64,000 nt of DNA, from the NCBI GenBank assembly GCA_022509205.1, contig JAFLTR010000001.1, forward strand, positions 1 through 64,000. Reading direction: 5' to 3'. Shown one piece after another: positions 10,174-19,169 of the stretch. The DNA comes from Muribaculaceae bacterium (GTDB lineage Bacteria; Bacteroidota; Bacteroidia; Bacteroidales; Muribaculaceae). Made by a program: the position numbers and the translations under genes. The first letter of the stretch is position 1; every line of letters starts with the position of its first letter. The notes beneath the pieces were generated by a model. The model saw only the letters and a program-made list of their open reading frames with translations. It did not search any database and was not told the origin of the DNA.

Positions 10174-11010
10174 TTAAAGAGAGTTCTCAAAACGTTCGGG
10201 AAGTTCCACCATTAACCTTAGTCCGAGCAGTCCCGGCTTATTCCAGGCATAAGGAGGCCGGAAAACGCGTTCAATCTTTCGGGCCATCTTCACTGTGGTT
10301 TCAAATTTTCTTATCGGCAGGGAATTGACAAACCTTATCACTCTCTTTCTTTTATTGATATGGCGCGACCATCCCTGCTTGATTTTATCCTTATCTCCGA
10401 ACCTTTCTTCTATAATCTTAAGGTCACTGTAGCCGAAATGCATGAGATAAAGTCCGGGGATAATATGGAAGTTTCTCCCTTTGACCCTATGAAAGCCGGA
10501 GCCCCATTCCGACGGGGTATTGATAACGGTTGCCTTAGTGTAGCGCGTGCTTATCTGCGCGAAACGACGTTGCCGGAGAAATGGTTTGCTTAAGGTGAGA
10601 TCATATTCCTGGCCTAACATCTGACCGAAATCAAGACCTAAACCGGAAACACAATTTTTAAATCTTAAACTGCTAAGGAATTCTTTTAACGGAACATTTA
10701 ATTTAGGATCGACCACAAGATATTCATCGGCATCACCCCCGATTATAATATCATAACCCTTCTTAAAGAGGAGATCGGCCTGTCCGGATATGAATTTTAT
10801 TCTCCCTTTATCGGAAGAAACCACATTTGAGCCTATTTTATCTACTTTTTCGCTATATATATCCTGACAAAAATCGGGTATTTCCTGATCTAATCCATCA
10901 AAAAAAATAAAAAGATTTTCTTTCCCTAAATGTTTACCGTAATACTCCACCCATTTATGGAGAAAAAACTTATCGTTTCTTACCATAGTAATGGCGGCTA
11001 TCCTTTTCAT
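10174..11010 (-). CDS. Glycosyltransferase family 2 / GT92-like protein
   Basis: MKRIAAITMVRNDKFFLHKWVEYYGKHLGKENLFIFFDGLD ... IIGGDADEYLVVD. The track ORF extends to 11172, but the start at 11010 gives the canonical N-terminus. Confidence 0.8.
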   Translation of the reverse strand: MKRIAAITMVRNDKFFLHKWVEYYGKHLGKENLFIFFDGLDQEIPDFCQDIYSEKVDKIGSNVVSSDKGRIKFISGQADLLFKKGYDIIIGGDADEYLVVDPKLNVPLKEFLSSLRFKNCVSGLGLDFGQMLGQEYDLTLSKPFLRQRRFAQISTRYTKATVINTPSEWGSGFHRVKGRNFHIIPGLYLMHFGYSDLKIIEERFGDKDKIKQGWSRHINKRKRVIRFVNSLPIRKFETTVKMARKIERVFRPPYAWNKPGLLGLRLMVELPERFENSL

Positions 11011-11390
11011 AAATTTATTGATGCCCCCATAGTCTCCCCAGATTAGGGCTTTAAATAAAAAAGCGCGGGAGTCTGTACCTTGATGCTCATTCTTGGTAAA
11101 CGCTTTCCGGTTTTTCTCGTTGCCTTTACTTATTTCCAGCCAAAAAGTTTCAGAAAAAAGGCAACATCGCAAAGTTAATTATTTTTTTCATTCTAATGAC
11201 AAAATTGGATTAAGAGCCCTTAAAATTGGACGTTTGATTAGTTGATAAAGGCAGCGAAATGGAGAAAAAAGGAAAAAAGATAAGAAATATTGAAAAAATT
11301 AAAATTTTATATGAACCTTTTTTTGAGACGCGATGTTATAATATCAGAAAATCGTTTCATGATGTTAGGTTAGTTTGAAAAGTATTATGG

Positions 11391-11428
11391 AAAAAGTGAC
11401 GGACGATGGGAATCGGCCGTTTTTTTTA
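11391..11428 (-). terminator. Intrinsic terminator downstream of the GSCFA gene (T-rich on both sides)
   Basis: Hairpin ACGG-a-CGAT-ggga-ATCG-g-CCGT (11399-11420) flanked by aaaaagtg on the left and T8 on the right. Confidence 0.5.
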
Positions 11429-11430
11429 TG

Positions 11431-12312
11431 TCACAATGATTTGCCCAATGCTCCGGGATGAGGGCGATGTCGGGCACTCTTAACCCTTTTAGCACCCTCC
11501 TCAAGTAGTCTAAATCCGGCAGAATCAACAAATGTTTCCAAAAATTTTTCCCAGATATACTCTATTGCCTCTTCTGAAGGATGGGCAAGATCGGAGGCAT
11601 AAAACCTGTAGTCTCTCAGATCATCGTTTAATATCTCATAAGCCGGAAAATAACAGCAATTCTCCCTATTAACGCAGATTTCCTCCACTCCAAGTTGCAG
11701 AACGGCTTTCGACCTGGAATTACCCACAAAACCATTCTTGAGATGACGCACCGGGCTCACAGTAAAAACTATCCTTATATCCGGTATGGCCACATTTAAT
11801 CTATCTATCATTTCTTTCCAAAGTCTCCCTATTTCTTCGGGAACCATTCTTCGGGTATAGAAATTTGGAGATGGAAGTTTGTGGCAGTTTCCCACCACCT
11901 CATCATTCTCTGCCGAGCAATAACAGATGGAGGTGCCGAAAGTGACAATCAATTGTCTCCCCTCCTTCAATTTATCTTGAAACTGTCTGCTCCGGTTATT
12001 GAATTCCTCTATGCTGTCTATCCTATTGCGCGAGGAAAAAGATGAGTCAAAATATCGGGAATTCCATATCCCGTTAAATTCAAACAACGATTGTTCAAAT
12101 TTTTTTGTATCTCCTGTAAGAAGTAACTCCACAGCCTTATATATGGATATCGGATTATAAAGCGTACCGGCAGGATTTACAGCCTCCCATAGATGATCTT
12201 CCATCTTTTTGGCCATGTTTTGCGAGAAACAGGAGCCCAGCAAAACCAAAGGTTTTCCGGGGTCTAATGAAAATATGGCCTTTTCAGCTTTATATTCCGT
12301 TCTGAATCGCAT
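11431..12312 (-). CDS. GSCFA domain-containing protein
   Basis: LVLLGSCFSQNMAKKMEDHLWEAVNPAGTLYNPISIYKAVELLL; VTFGTSICY; DLAHPSEEAIEYIWEKF. Confidence 0.93.
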   Translation of the reverse strand: MRFRTEYKAEKAIFSLDPGKPLVLLGSCFSQNMAKKMEDHLWEAVNPAGTLYNPISIYKAVELLLTGDTKKFEQSLFEFNGIWNSRYFDSSFSSRNRIDSIEEFNNRSRQFQDKLKEGRQLIVTFGTSICYCSAENDEVVGNCHKLPSPNFYTRRMVPEEIGRLWKEMIDRLNVAIPDIRIVFTVSPVRHLKNGFVGNSRSKAVLQLGVEEICVNRENCCYFPAYEILNDDLRDYRFYASDLAHPSEEAIEYIWEKFLETFVDSAGFRLLEEGAKRVKSARHRPHPGALGKSL

Positions 12313-12365
12313 TACTTCTTTCAGAAATAGTCTTCCACCATTTTTTACAAACCGGATTCAGACTG

Positions 12366-13895
12366 TCATTTATTCATTTCCAACATGTGTTCTATCATCT
12401 CCCTGCTATTGCTGAGACGGGGCACTTTTCTTTGGCCGCCCAATTTATGATTACCGGCTGTCTTGAGCCATTCATCAAACAATCCTTTTCGAGCATTGAC
12501 AATCTCAGGAGCCGCGAGGAAGATATTGCCGTTTCTTTTTGCGTCATAATCAGAGTTCAGCTTCCTCAATTCGGCATCAAGGGTCTGAATGAAAGCATCC
12601 ATATTAGCCGGGGGAGTTTCCCATTCCACCAGCCATTGATGTCTGCCCTTTGAATCACCCTTTGCGTAGACAGGAGCAGCCGTATAATTCAAAATCCGGG
12701 CACCATGTTGCCTGCAGGCTTCCGCCACTCCTCTCTCTGCGTTATCCTCCATCAGCTCCTCTCCAAAGGCATTTATGAAAGCTCCGGTACGCCCCGCTAT
12801 CCTTATTTTTACAGGATTGACAGATTCTATTCTCACAGTGTCGCCAAGCCTGTATCGCCATAGACCATTGCTCGACGTGATGAGCATTTCATAGGTTTCT
12901 CCCGCTTTTACTTCCCAAAGAGGAATCGGTTCTCTGCCGGGATCATTCACCGGGATAAATTCATAGAATACGTCACGGTCTATTATCAACAACATAGCCT
13001 TGTCGGAAGGGTCATTCTGCACTGCAAAGAAACCCTCCGATGCATTATAGGTCTCAAGAAAATGCATATCAAGACCTTTAGTGATCTCAAGATACTCATC
13101 CCTATAGGGTTCAAAGGAAATTCCCCCGTGGAAGAATACCTCCAGTCCGGGCCATACCTGAGCCAGAGTCCGGGCTTTGTTATGTTCAAGGATTCTTCTT
13201 AAAACTGTGAGGAACCATGAAGGCACCCCGGAAATATTAGTGACATATTCTTTAGATGCCTTCTCCACCAATGCCGGCAATTTCTGACTCCAGTCGGGCA
13301 TAAGAGCCGTTTTCTTGTCAGGCACCCTGACGAGCTCTGCGAATGGAGTGATCTTGTTGATCAATGTGGCGCTAAGATCCCCTACATGCACATGGTTGTC
13401 TACAATCCCCAAAGTGTTGGCAAACGATCCTCCCAATATGAAACCTTTTCCGGAAAACATCCTGCTCTTAGGGTTATTGTTAAGATAATGAGCCACTGCA
13501 TCTTCTCCACCTCTGTAATGATTTCCGGAGAGGGAGTCAGAGGTTATGGGAAGATATTTCGATTTTCCTCCGGAGGTGCCGGAAGATTGCGCGAAATCAG
13601 TGCATTTTCCGGGCCATAGCAAATCCTGCTGGCCCTTAATCATTCGCAACACATCTCTTCTAATATCCTCATAATGCACGGTAGGCAGAGTTTCTACATA
13701 TCTCTTATAAGGATCGCCGGATGACAATATATCTTTAAATCCATATTTTTTTCCAATATCCGTTGCTGAAGCCTTCTTGAGGTGGCTAATAAGAATCTCC
13801 TTCTGAATTTCTTCAGTACGGTCTTTCCAGTCGAGAGTACGCCTGGCTATTTTTTGGAAACGGCCTCTCACAAGAGGGGTCAAATCTATCCTCAT
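12366..13895 (-). CDS. GH3 auxin-responsive promoter family protein (putative acyl-adenylating amide synthetase)
   Basis: FAQSSGTSGGKSKYLPITSDSL, LETYNASEGFFAVQ, YRLGDTVRI; GH3-family architecture. Confidence 0.92.
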   Translation of the reverse strand: MRIDLTPLVRGRFQKIARRTLDWKDRTEEIQKEILISHLKKASATDIGKKYGFKDILSSGDPYKRYVETLPTVHYEDIRRDVLRMIKGQQDLLWPGKCTDFAQSSGTSGGKSKYLPITSDSLSGNHYRGGEDAVAHYLNNNPKSRMFSGKGFILGGSFANTLGIVDNHVHVGDLSATLINKITPFAELVRVPDKKTALMPDWSQKLPALVEKASKEYVTNISGVPSWFLTVLRRILEHNKARTLAQVWPGLEVFFHGGISFEPYRDEYLEITKGLDMHFLETYNASEGFFAVQNDPSDKAMLLIIDRDVFYEFIPVNDPGREPIPLWEVKAGETYEMLITSSNGLWRYRLGDTVRIESVNPVKIRIAGRTGAFINAFGEELMEDNAERGVAEACRQHGARILNYTAAPVYAKGDSKGRHQWLVEWETPPANMDAFIQTLDAELRKLNSDYDAKRNGNIFLAAPEIVNARKGLFDEWLKTAGNHKLGGQRKVPRLSNSREMIEHMLEMNK

Positions 13896-15280
13896 GTCGC
13901 GAATTCTAATTTCTTGTTTTTTATTTTATTAATCTGCACAGTGAGCATTATGGCAGTGACAACTGCAGCAGCAAAATCACACACCGGGAAACATGCCCAC
14001 ACGCCGTCAAGTCCGAGCCTGGGAGGAAGAATAAAAAGCATCGGTATCATAAATATGATCTGACGTGTTAGCGACAGAAACACAGCTCTGCCGGCCATCC
14101 CCAGACTCTGAAAGAAATTGGTGCCAACAATCTGGAACCCCACCATCCAGAAAGTCAGGGTAGTGATCCTAAGGCAATTTACAGCACAAGTAATCTGTGC
14201 TTCATCCTGCATGAAAGCCATGGCTATGATCCTGGGATTGAAAGCACCGACAAGGCTCCCGATTGAAGTGACACATACCCCGCTAACAATTGCAAGCCTT
14301 AAGGTAGCGAAGAGACGTGAAAATCTTCCTGCCCCGTAATTATAACCCAAAATTGGCTGCATCCCCTGGCAAATTCCTATTACTATCATTACAAAGATGG
14401 TGACAAAACGGTTGAACACCACCACAGAGGCTATGGCATCGTCACCTCCGTATTTAAGCAATGAATTGTTTATTATTGCATTTATTCCCGAGCCTGCTAC
14501 ATTTATGAGGAATGGTGACATACCTATGTAAAGTATTGCCCTGATCACTTTCCAGTCGAGTTTAAAAGTTCCTCTTACAAAATGGAGCGTTGTGTCTTTC
14601 CTGAAGAAATGGCCCATCACAAAAAAGGAAGTCACAAGCATTGATATATCGGTGGCTATAGCCGCTCCCTTTATACCCCATTTAAATCCGAAAAGGAATA
14701 TCGGGGCTAAAATAGCATTCAATCCTGCTCCTATGATATTTGTATACATGGCCTTACCGGGATAACCGGTGGCACGCATTATGTTGTTGTAGGAGAATGT
14801 TAGATTCATCAATACCATACCGGGCAATATCCATAGCATAAATTCCCTTGCATAGGGCAGAGAATTTGCAGAGGCTCCGAAAATCTTTAGTATGGGCGTG
14901 ATAAAAATTGCAAAAAGGGTTATATAAGTAATGCCTATAAATATTGTGAGCTGCACGGAATTCCCGAGGATAATCTCAGCCTGGCGCTTATTGTCTTGTC
15001 CCATAACGATACTGACCCTTGTAGCAGCACCGGCGCCGATAAGCATTCCGAGGGCTGTGCCAAGATTCATCACCGGGAAAGTCACGGCTATTCCGCTCAC
15101 TACATTTGGATCGTCGATGGCATGACCTATGACAATGGAGTCTATGATATTATAAACAGCCATCACCACCGTGCCCACCACTGCCGGCAGACTATACTTC
15201 AACAGCAAACGCCAGATGGCGGCGTTTCCCAATTCCTGAAGCCGCTCCTGCGGATTAGTGGTATCAGCACTCGTAGACAT
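13892..15280 (-). CDS. MATE family efflux transporter
   Basis: LGNAAIWRLLLKYSLPAVVGTVVMAVYNIIDSIVIGHAI; multi-TM; QPILGYNYGAGRFSR. Stop overlaps the GH3 start (ATGA). Confidence 0.94.
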   Translation of the reverse strand: MSTSADTTNPQERLQELGNAAIWRLLLKYSLPAVVGTVVMAVYNIIDSIVIGHAIDDPNVVSGIAVTFPVMNLGTALGMLIGAGAATRVSIVMGQDNKRQAEIILGNSVQLTIFIGITYITLFAIFITPILKIFGASANSLPYAREFMLWILPGMVLMNLTFSYNNIMRATGYPGKAMYTNIIGAGLNAILAPIFLFGFKWGIKGAAIATDISMLVTSFFVMGHFFRKDTTLHFVRGTFKLDWKVIRAILYIGMSPFLINVAGSGINAIINNSLLKYGGDDAIASVVVFNRFVTIFVMIVIGICQGMQPILGYNYGAGRFSRLFATLRLAIVSGVCVTSIGSLVGAFNPRIIAMAFMQDEAQITCAVNCLRITTLTFWMVGFQIVGTNFFQSLGMAGRAVFLSLTRQIIFMIPMLFILPPRLGLDGVWACFPVCDFAAAVVTAIMLTVQINKIKNKKLEFAT

Positions 15281-15318
15281 CCTTTTACACCTTTACTCTG
15301 CAAATTTACCTATTAAAA

Positions 15319-15356
15319 ATCAAAAAAAGAAAGACGCTCTCTGTCGAGCGTCTTTC
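15319..15356 (-). terminator. Rho-independent terminator of aqpZ
   Basis: GAAAGACGCTC-tctgtc-GAGCGTCTTTC perfect 11-bp stem; T-tract on the minus strand. Confidence 0.9.
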
Positions 15357-15386
15357 GGAATATGTTTTAAATAAATATATCTTCTA

Positions 15387-16208
15387 TTAGAGCGGAGCAT
15401 CAAGTTCAGCGCTTTCCTGCTTGAAGTTGCAGATTCTCCATGCGTAAGCTGCAAGCATTGCTCCCACTGCCGGACCTACTACCATTACCCAGAAAGTGCA
15501 CCATGACAATGCATTAGGATTGAAGAGAGCGGGACCGAAACTACGAGCCGGGTTTACTGAACAGTTATCAACCGGAATACCTACGATATTTACAAGACCA
15601 AGTGCAAGACCTATTGCGATACCTGCAAACTTGCCGTAACCTTTCTGAGCATCAGTGGAACCGAGCACCACGAATACAAAGAGGAAAGTCAAAACTATCT
15701 CGGAAACGAGAGCCATCCAAACGGTAGCACCGGGCTGAAGCACATTGGCTGCATATTGAACAGTGGTGACAGTTGCCTGGCTGCCGTCGGGAAGAGTGGC
15801 GACTCCATTGGCTACATCGGCAGCCGGAGCAGCGATGCCAAGAGTATCATTAATAAGATATGTGATACCTCCGAAATTATATGGGAACCCATCTGAACTG
15901 AATTCGACGAGCAACCAAAGGAACCATGCACCCACGGTAGCACCGATCAACTGAGCGATCACATACCACACAAAATCCTTAACACTCATTCTGCCGCTAA
16001 CAAACATAGCGAAAGAGACAGCAGGATTAACATGGCAACCGGATATATTACCGATTGCATAGCAGAGACACAGAAGCACCAAGCCGAAGCAGAGACCTAT
16101 GCCCAACACCCCTATGGAGGGGCCTGCCAATACCGCGCTTCCGCAGGCCAAGAGCACCAGGAACATAGTTCCCAAGCCCTCCGCGAAATACTTTTGAATA
16201 CTATTCAT
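15387..16208 (-). CDS. aqpZ: Aquaporin (MIP family)
   Basis: Two NPA boxes: SGCHVNPAVSFAMFV and VDNCSVNPARSFGPALF; six TM segments. Confidence 0.94.
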   Translation of the reverse strand: MNSIQKYFAEGLGTMFLVLLACGSAVLAGPSIGVLGIGLCFGLVLLCLCYAIGNISGCHVNPAVSFAMFVSGRMSVKDFVWYVIAQLIGATVGAWFLWLLVEFSSDGFPYNFGGITYLINDTLGIAAPAADVANGVATLPDGSQATVTTVQYAANVLQPGATVWMALVSEIVLTFLFVFVVLGSTDAQKGYGKFAGIAIGLALGLVNIVGIPVDNCSVNPARSFGPALFNPNALSWCTFWVMVVGPAVGAMLAAYAWRICNFKQESAELDAPL

Positions 16209-16401
16209 CTTTATTGTTTTTTAGGTTATTGTTTCAAGGTTAGTCTGAAGTTTTTATTGGTTTATAGCGGATGTTTAAACTTCAAAAAACAAAATTAATT
16301 AAATTCTTACAATCACCAAACCTCTATTTAATTATTTTAAAGTTGGATGTTTCATTTTTTAATGATTGAAGTTTTGCAAATTTATAAAATGCTTTAATAT
16401 T

Positions 16402-16950
16402 CTATCTTTTCGATGTGATGAGAGAAGACTTGGTGAGTTGCCACAAGGCAATCCCGACGCTGACAGAAACATTCAGGGAATGCTTCACTCCATATTGATC
16501 TATTTCCAATATGATGTCGGCTAAATCCACAATCTCCTGACTGACTCCTTCAACTTCATTACCTGCCACCAACAGATATCTCTCATCTTTCAGAGGCTGA
16601 AAGTTTTGTAACCTTATGCTTGAATGAGCCTGTTCCAACACACATATTTTCCAACCATCTTCCTTCATTTTCCTTACCGCCTCCACAGCATCCTTCTCAT
16701 AATGCCATCTCACGCTTTCTTCAGCTCCGAGAGCTGTCTTTGAAATCTCTGCATGGGGAGGAGTGCCGGTGATCCCACATAAAATCACTTCGGAAATCAG
16801 AAAAGCATCGGAGGTGCGGAACACGGAACCTACATTATACATTGACCTGACATTATCGAGCAATACGCCCACCGGGAGCTTCTCTTTCTCCCTATATTCC
16901 TCCACGCTGCAGTTGGTCAGTTCAAATATGTTCTTTTTTTCCCTGTCCAT
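16402..16950 (-). CDS. RNA methyltransferase, TrmH/SpoU family
   Basis: VLLDNVRSMYNVGSVFRTSDAF, LVAGNEVEGVS, HSLNVSVSVGIALW (SPOUT motifs). Confidence 0.93.
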   Translation of the reverse strand: MDREKKNIFELTNCSVEEYREKEKLPVGVLLDNVRSMYNVGSVFRTSDAFLISEVILCGITGTPPHAEISKTALGAEESVRWHYEKDAVEAVRKMKEDGWKICVLEQAHSSIRLQNFQPLKDERYLLVAGNEVEGVSQEIVDLADIILEIDQYGVKHSLNVSVSVGIALWQLTKSSLITSKR

Positions 16951-17904
16951 TCAACTCATCTCAAGCATACGTTCTATAGGTTTCAGTGCTTTTTTGGAAA
17001 TCTCCTCATCCACAAATATCTCCGGAGTCTCATCTCTAAGACATTCATAAACTTTCCGGAGCGTATTGAGTTTCATAAAGTCACACTCGTTGCACTGACA
17101 TTCGGAGTCTTCAGCCGGGGCTGCGAGAAAAACTTTCTGCGGACATTTGTTTCTCATCTCAAACAGAATACCGCTCTCTGTGACCACAATGTATTCCTTG
17201 GCATCATCCTTTTGTGCAAAATCCAGTAAAGCGGCTGTAGATCCTACCTTATCGGCTATCAGCTGGAGAGGACGGCGACATTCCGGATGAACGAGTATTT
17301 TGGCTCCGGGATGCTCTTTCTTCATCTCTATTATTTTTTCGAGAGAAAAACGGTCGTGGACATGACAAGCACCTTTCCAAAGCAACATCCGACGTCCTGT
17401 GACGCTATTTATATATTCTCCAAGATTATGGTCGGGTCCGAAAATTATTTTCTCATCCTCAGGCAATTGCTCCACAATCTTACGGGCGTTGCCTGACGTC
17501 ACCACTATATCGGTCAAAGCTTTAACTGCAGCCGAAGTATTTACATAGCTTATCACAGTATGGTCGGGATGACTTTCAACAAATTCCTTAAACTCAACGG
17601 GATCGCAACTGTCGGCCAAAGAGCATCCGGCAGCCTTGTCGGGGATCAATACTTTTTTATCTGGACATAATATCTTGGCAGTCTCTCCCATGAAATGCAC
17701 TCCGCACATCACTATTATGTCAGCATCTGTCTTGGCCGCCTGCCGTGCCAATGCCAGGGAATCGCCTATGAAATCTGCTATCTCCTGTATCTCATCGCGT
17801 TGATAATAATGCGTCATGATCAGAGCGTTTTTCTCCTTTTTCAAACGCATGATGTCATCTCGCAACTGTTGCATTTCTTTCTTTTCTTCCAATTCCGACT
17901 GCAT
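16951..17904 (-). CDS. nadA: Quinolinate synthase NadA
   Basis: ALIMTHYYQRDEIQEIADFIGDSLALAR, VMCGVHFMGETAKIL, GCSLADSC, VHPECR, CQCNECDFMKLNTL. Confidence 0.97.
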   Translation of the reverse strand: MQSELEEKKEMQQLRDDIMRLKKEKNALIMTHYYQRDEIQEIADFIGDSLALARQAAKTDADIIVMCGVHFMGETAKILCPDKKVLIPDKAAGCSLADSCDPVEFKEFVESHPDHTVISYVNTSAAVKALTDIVVTSGNARKIVEQLPEDEKIIFGPDHNLGEYINSVTGRRMLLWKGACHVHDRFSLEKIIEMKKEHPGAKILVHPECRRPLQLIADKVGSTAALLDFAQKDDAKEYIVVTESGILFEMRNKCPQKVFLAAPAEDSECQCNECDFMKLNTLRKVYECLRDETPEIFVDEEISKKALKPIERMLEMS

Positions 17905-17944
17905 TATTTTTTATTTAAAAAGTGGATAGAGAAATTACCTGACG

Positions 17945-18014
17945 TTTTTTATTTTTTATATGAATTTTAAATTAAAAAATTTTAAATATAAAAATCAATA
18001 AAAAACAATAATTA
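17945..18014. other. Extreme AT-rich block (about 3 G/C in 70 bp)
   Basis: ttttttattttttatatgaattttaaattaaaaaattttaaatataaaaatcaataaaaaacaataatta. Confidence 0.9.
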
Positions 18015-18076
18015 AGGCTGTAGAAAAGTCCAATAACTTTTTACCTAAAAATTTGTAATTTTTAGTTATTGTTGAA

Positions 18077-18390
18077 AGATAAGAACTTATCTTCACATAA
18101 TCTACATCTCCTTTTGTTGATTATTAATGAAATATGAGTTTTATCTACAGGTTGTAGATAACTGCAAATTTAATAAATTCTTTTTCATGTGAGGAATATT
18201 TCTGTAGAAAAGCCCTCCTCCGAAAGTAGAAAATACTCCTAAAGATTCCTTTAAAAAAGCATGAAAAAAATTTGGATAATGAAAAAGAATGTCATGATAT
18301 AATAAATAGCCTGATAGGCAAATTATTTTCCATTTAATTATTAGAAAAATATCCAAGGAAATTATACACTTTATCTACAACTTGTCTACA
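18077..18390. promoter_or_regulatory. Cluster of DnaA-box-like 9-mers and palindromes
   Basis: AGATAAGaaCTTATCT (18077-18092); TTATCTACAggtTGTAGATAA perfect 9-bp arms (18141-18161); TTATCTACA (18371-18379); TTGTCTACA (18382-18390); TAATCTACA (18098-18106). Confidence 0.5.
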
Positions 18391-18423
18391 ATTTATTTTG
18401 AAGAGATTAAAGATAAAAAGAAA

Positions 18424-18610
18424 CGGGAGCTGCGGGAAAATTCTCCTGCGGCCCCCGCAACATCAAGGTTACGAAAAGGTTATTTCTTCATGTTCGGGTA
18501 ATGAAAAACCCTTTATAACTTCTCCACTTCAAAAAGTTTCTATAAATTACCCGGCCGGCAAAAGACTCATCTTCTAACTTGTTGCCGACCGGGATGATTT
18601 TTCTCTTTTC
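18424..18610 (+). ncRNA. Candidate structured RNA with terminator-like end
   Basis: Hairpins GCTGCGGGA/TCCTGCGGC (18429-18452), CGGGTAAT/ATTACCCG (18495-18553) and CCGGCCGGCAA/TTGCCGACCGG (18551-18592), followed by a T-rich run. No ORF. Confidence 0.4.
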
Positions 18611-18645
18611 ATAACTCAGACAATTTTACTCTTCACTTCCCGCTT

Positions 18646-18835
18646 CTTGGCATCCGTCCGGTTGAACTATCGTGCTCTGTGGCATCCGATGGAATTCGAC
18701 GTGCGCTCGATGCTTGATTGTGAAAATACTTTCTTCTCCGGGCTTGGCATCCACTTCTGAAAGCGACGTGCTCTGTGGCATCCGTCAATCCTTTCTGTGT
18801 GCTCTCGCTTTAGCGGTTCTGAACATCCTTGTCAC
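18646..18835. repeat. Degenerate direct repeat (two ~96-bp units; sub-period ~32 bp)
   Basis: GTGCTCTGTGGCATCCG twice exactly (18672-18688, 18768-18784); CTTGGCATCC twice (18646, 18743); GTGCGCTCG/GTGCTCTCG (18701, 18799). Confidence 0.75.
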
Positions 18836-18965
18836 ATTATTATAACTAATCAAGGTTGCATTAGGTTCACGAAAAAATTAAATTTTTTTGAAAAAATATT
18901 TTTGAGGAAAGATCGAATAGAAAAACGATAAAGAGAAACCCGGGAAGCAATAAGGATTAGGGGGT

Positions 18966-19003
18966 AAAAAAGACGATAAGAAACCGGGAAAAGGTTTCTT
19001 ATC
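18966..19003 (-). terminator. Rho-independent terminator of tRNA-Pro
   Basis: GATAAGAAACC-gggaaaa-GGTTTCTTATC perfect 11-bp stem with a T-tract on the minus strand. Confidence 0.88.
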
Positions 19004-19010
19004 TCTCAGT

Positions 19011-19085
19011 CGGGGTGACAAGATTCGAACTTGCGACCACACGCCCCCCAGACGCGTACTCTAAACCGGGCTGAGCTACACCCCG
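19011..19085 (-). tRNA. tRNA-Pro(GGG)
   Basis: CGGGGTG-TA-GCTC..GAGT-A-CGCGT-CTGGGGG-GCGTG-TGGTC-GCAAGTTCGAATCTTGT-CACCCCG; cloverleaf with anticodon GGG, no encoded CCA. Confidence 0.95.
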
Positions 19086-19100
19086 CTGCTATTTGCATTG

Positions 19101-19132
19101 CAAATTTACAGATTTATTCTAAAGTTTGCAAA
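19101..19132 (-). promoter_or_regulatory. Bacteroidetes-type promoter for tRNA-Pro (TTTG-N20-TAnnTTTG)
   Basis: Minus strand: TTTG-CAAACTTTAGAATAAATCTG-TAAATTTG just upstream of the tRNA. Confidence 0.65.
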
Positions 19133-19169
19133 ATTTTTCTTAGTTTTGTCATCAAGAGATATAAATCAG

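Noticed and set aside
11391-11428. Orphan plus-strand terminator suggesting a small RNA
   Set aside because: The same hairpin with a T-tract on the minus strand is adequately explained as the terminator of the GSCFA gene.
18646-18835. Possible CRISPR array (GGCATCC repeats at ~32-bp spacing)
   Set aside because: Repeats are short, degenerate and irregular (65-bp gap), and no cas genes are present.
18424-18850. RNase P RNA, tmRNA or SRP RNA in the large intergenic region
   Set aside because: Could not find the RNase P conserved cores, the tmRNA tag/T-arm or the SRP GGAAG-type loop on either strand.
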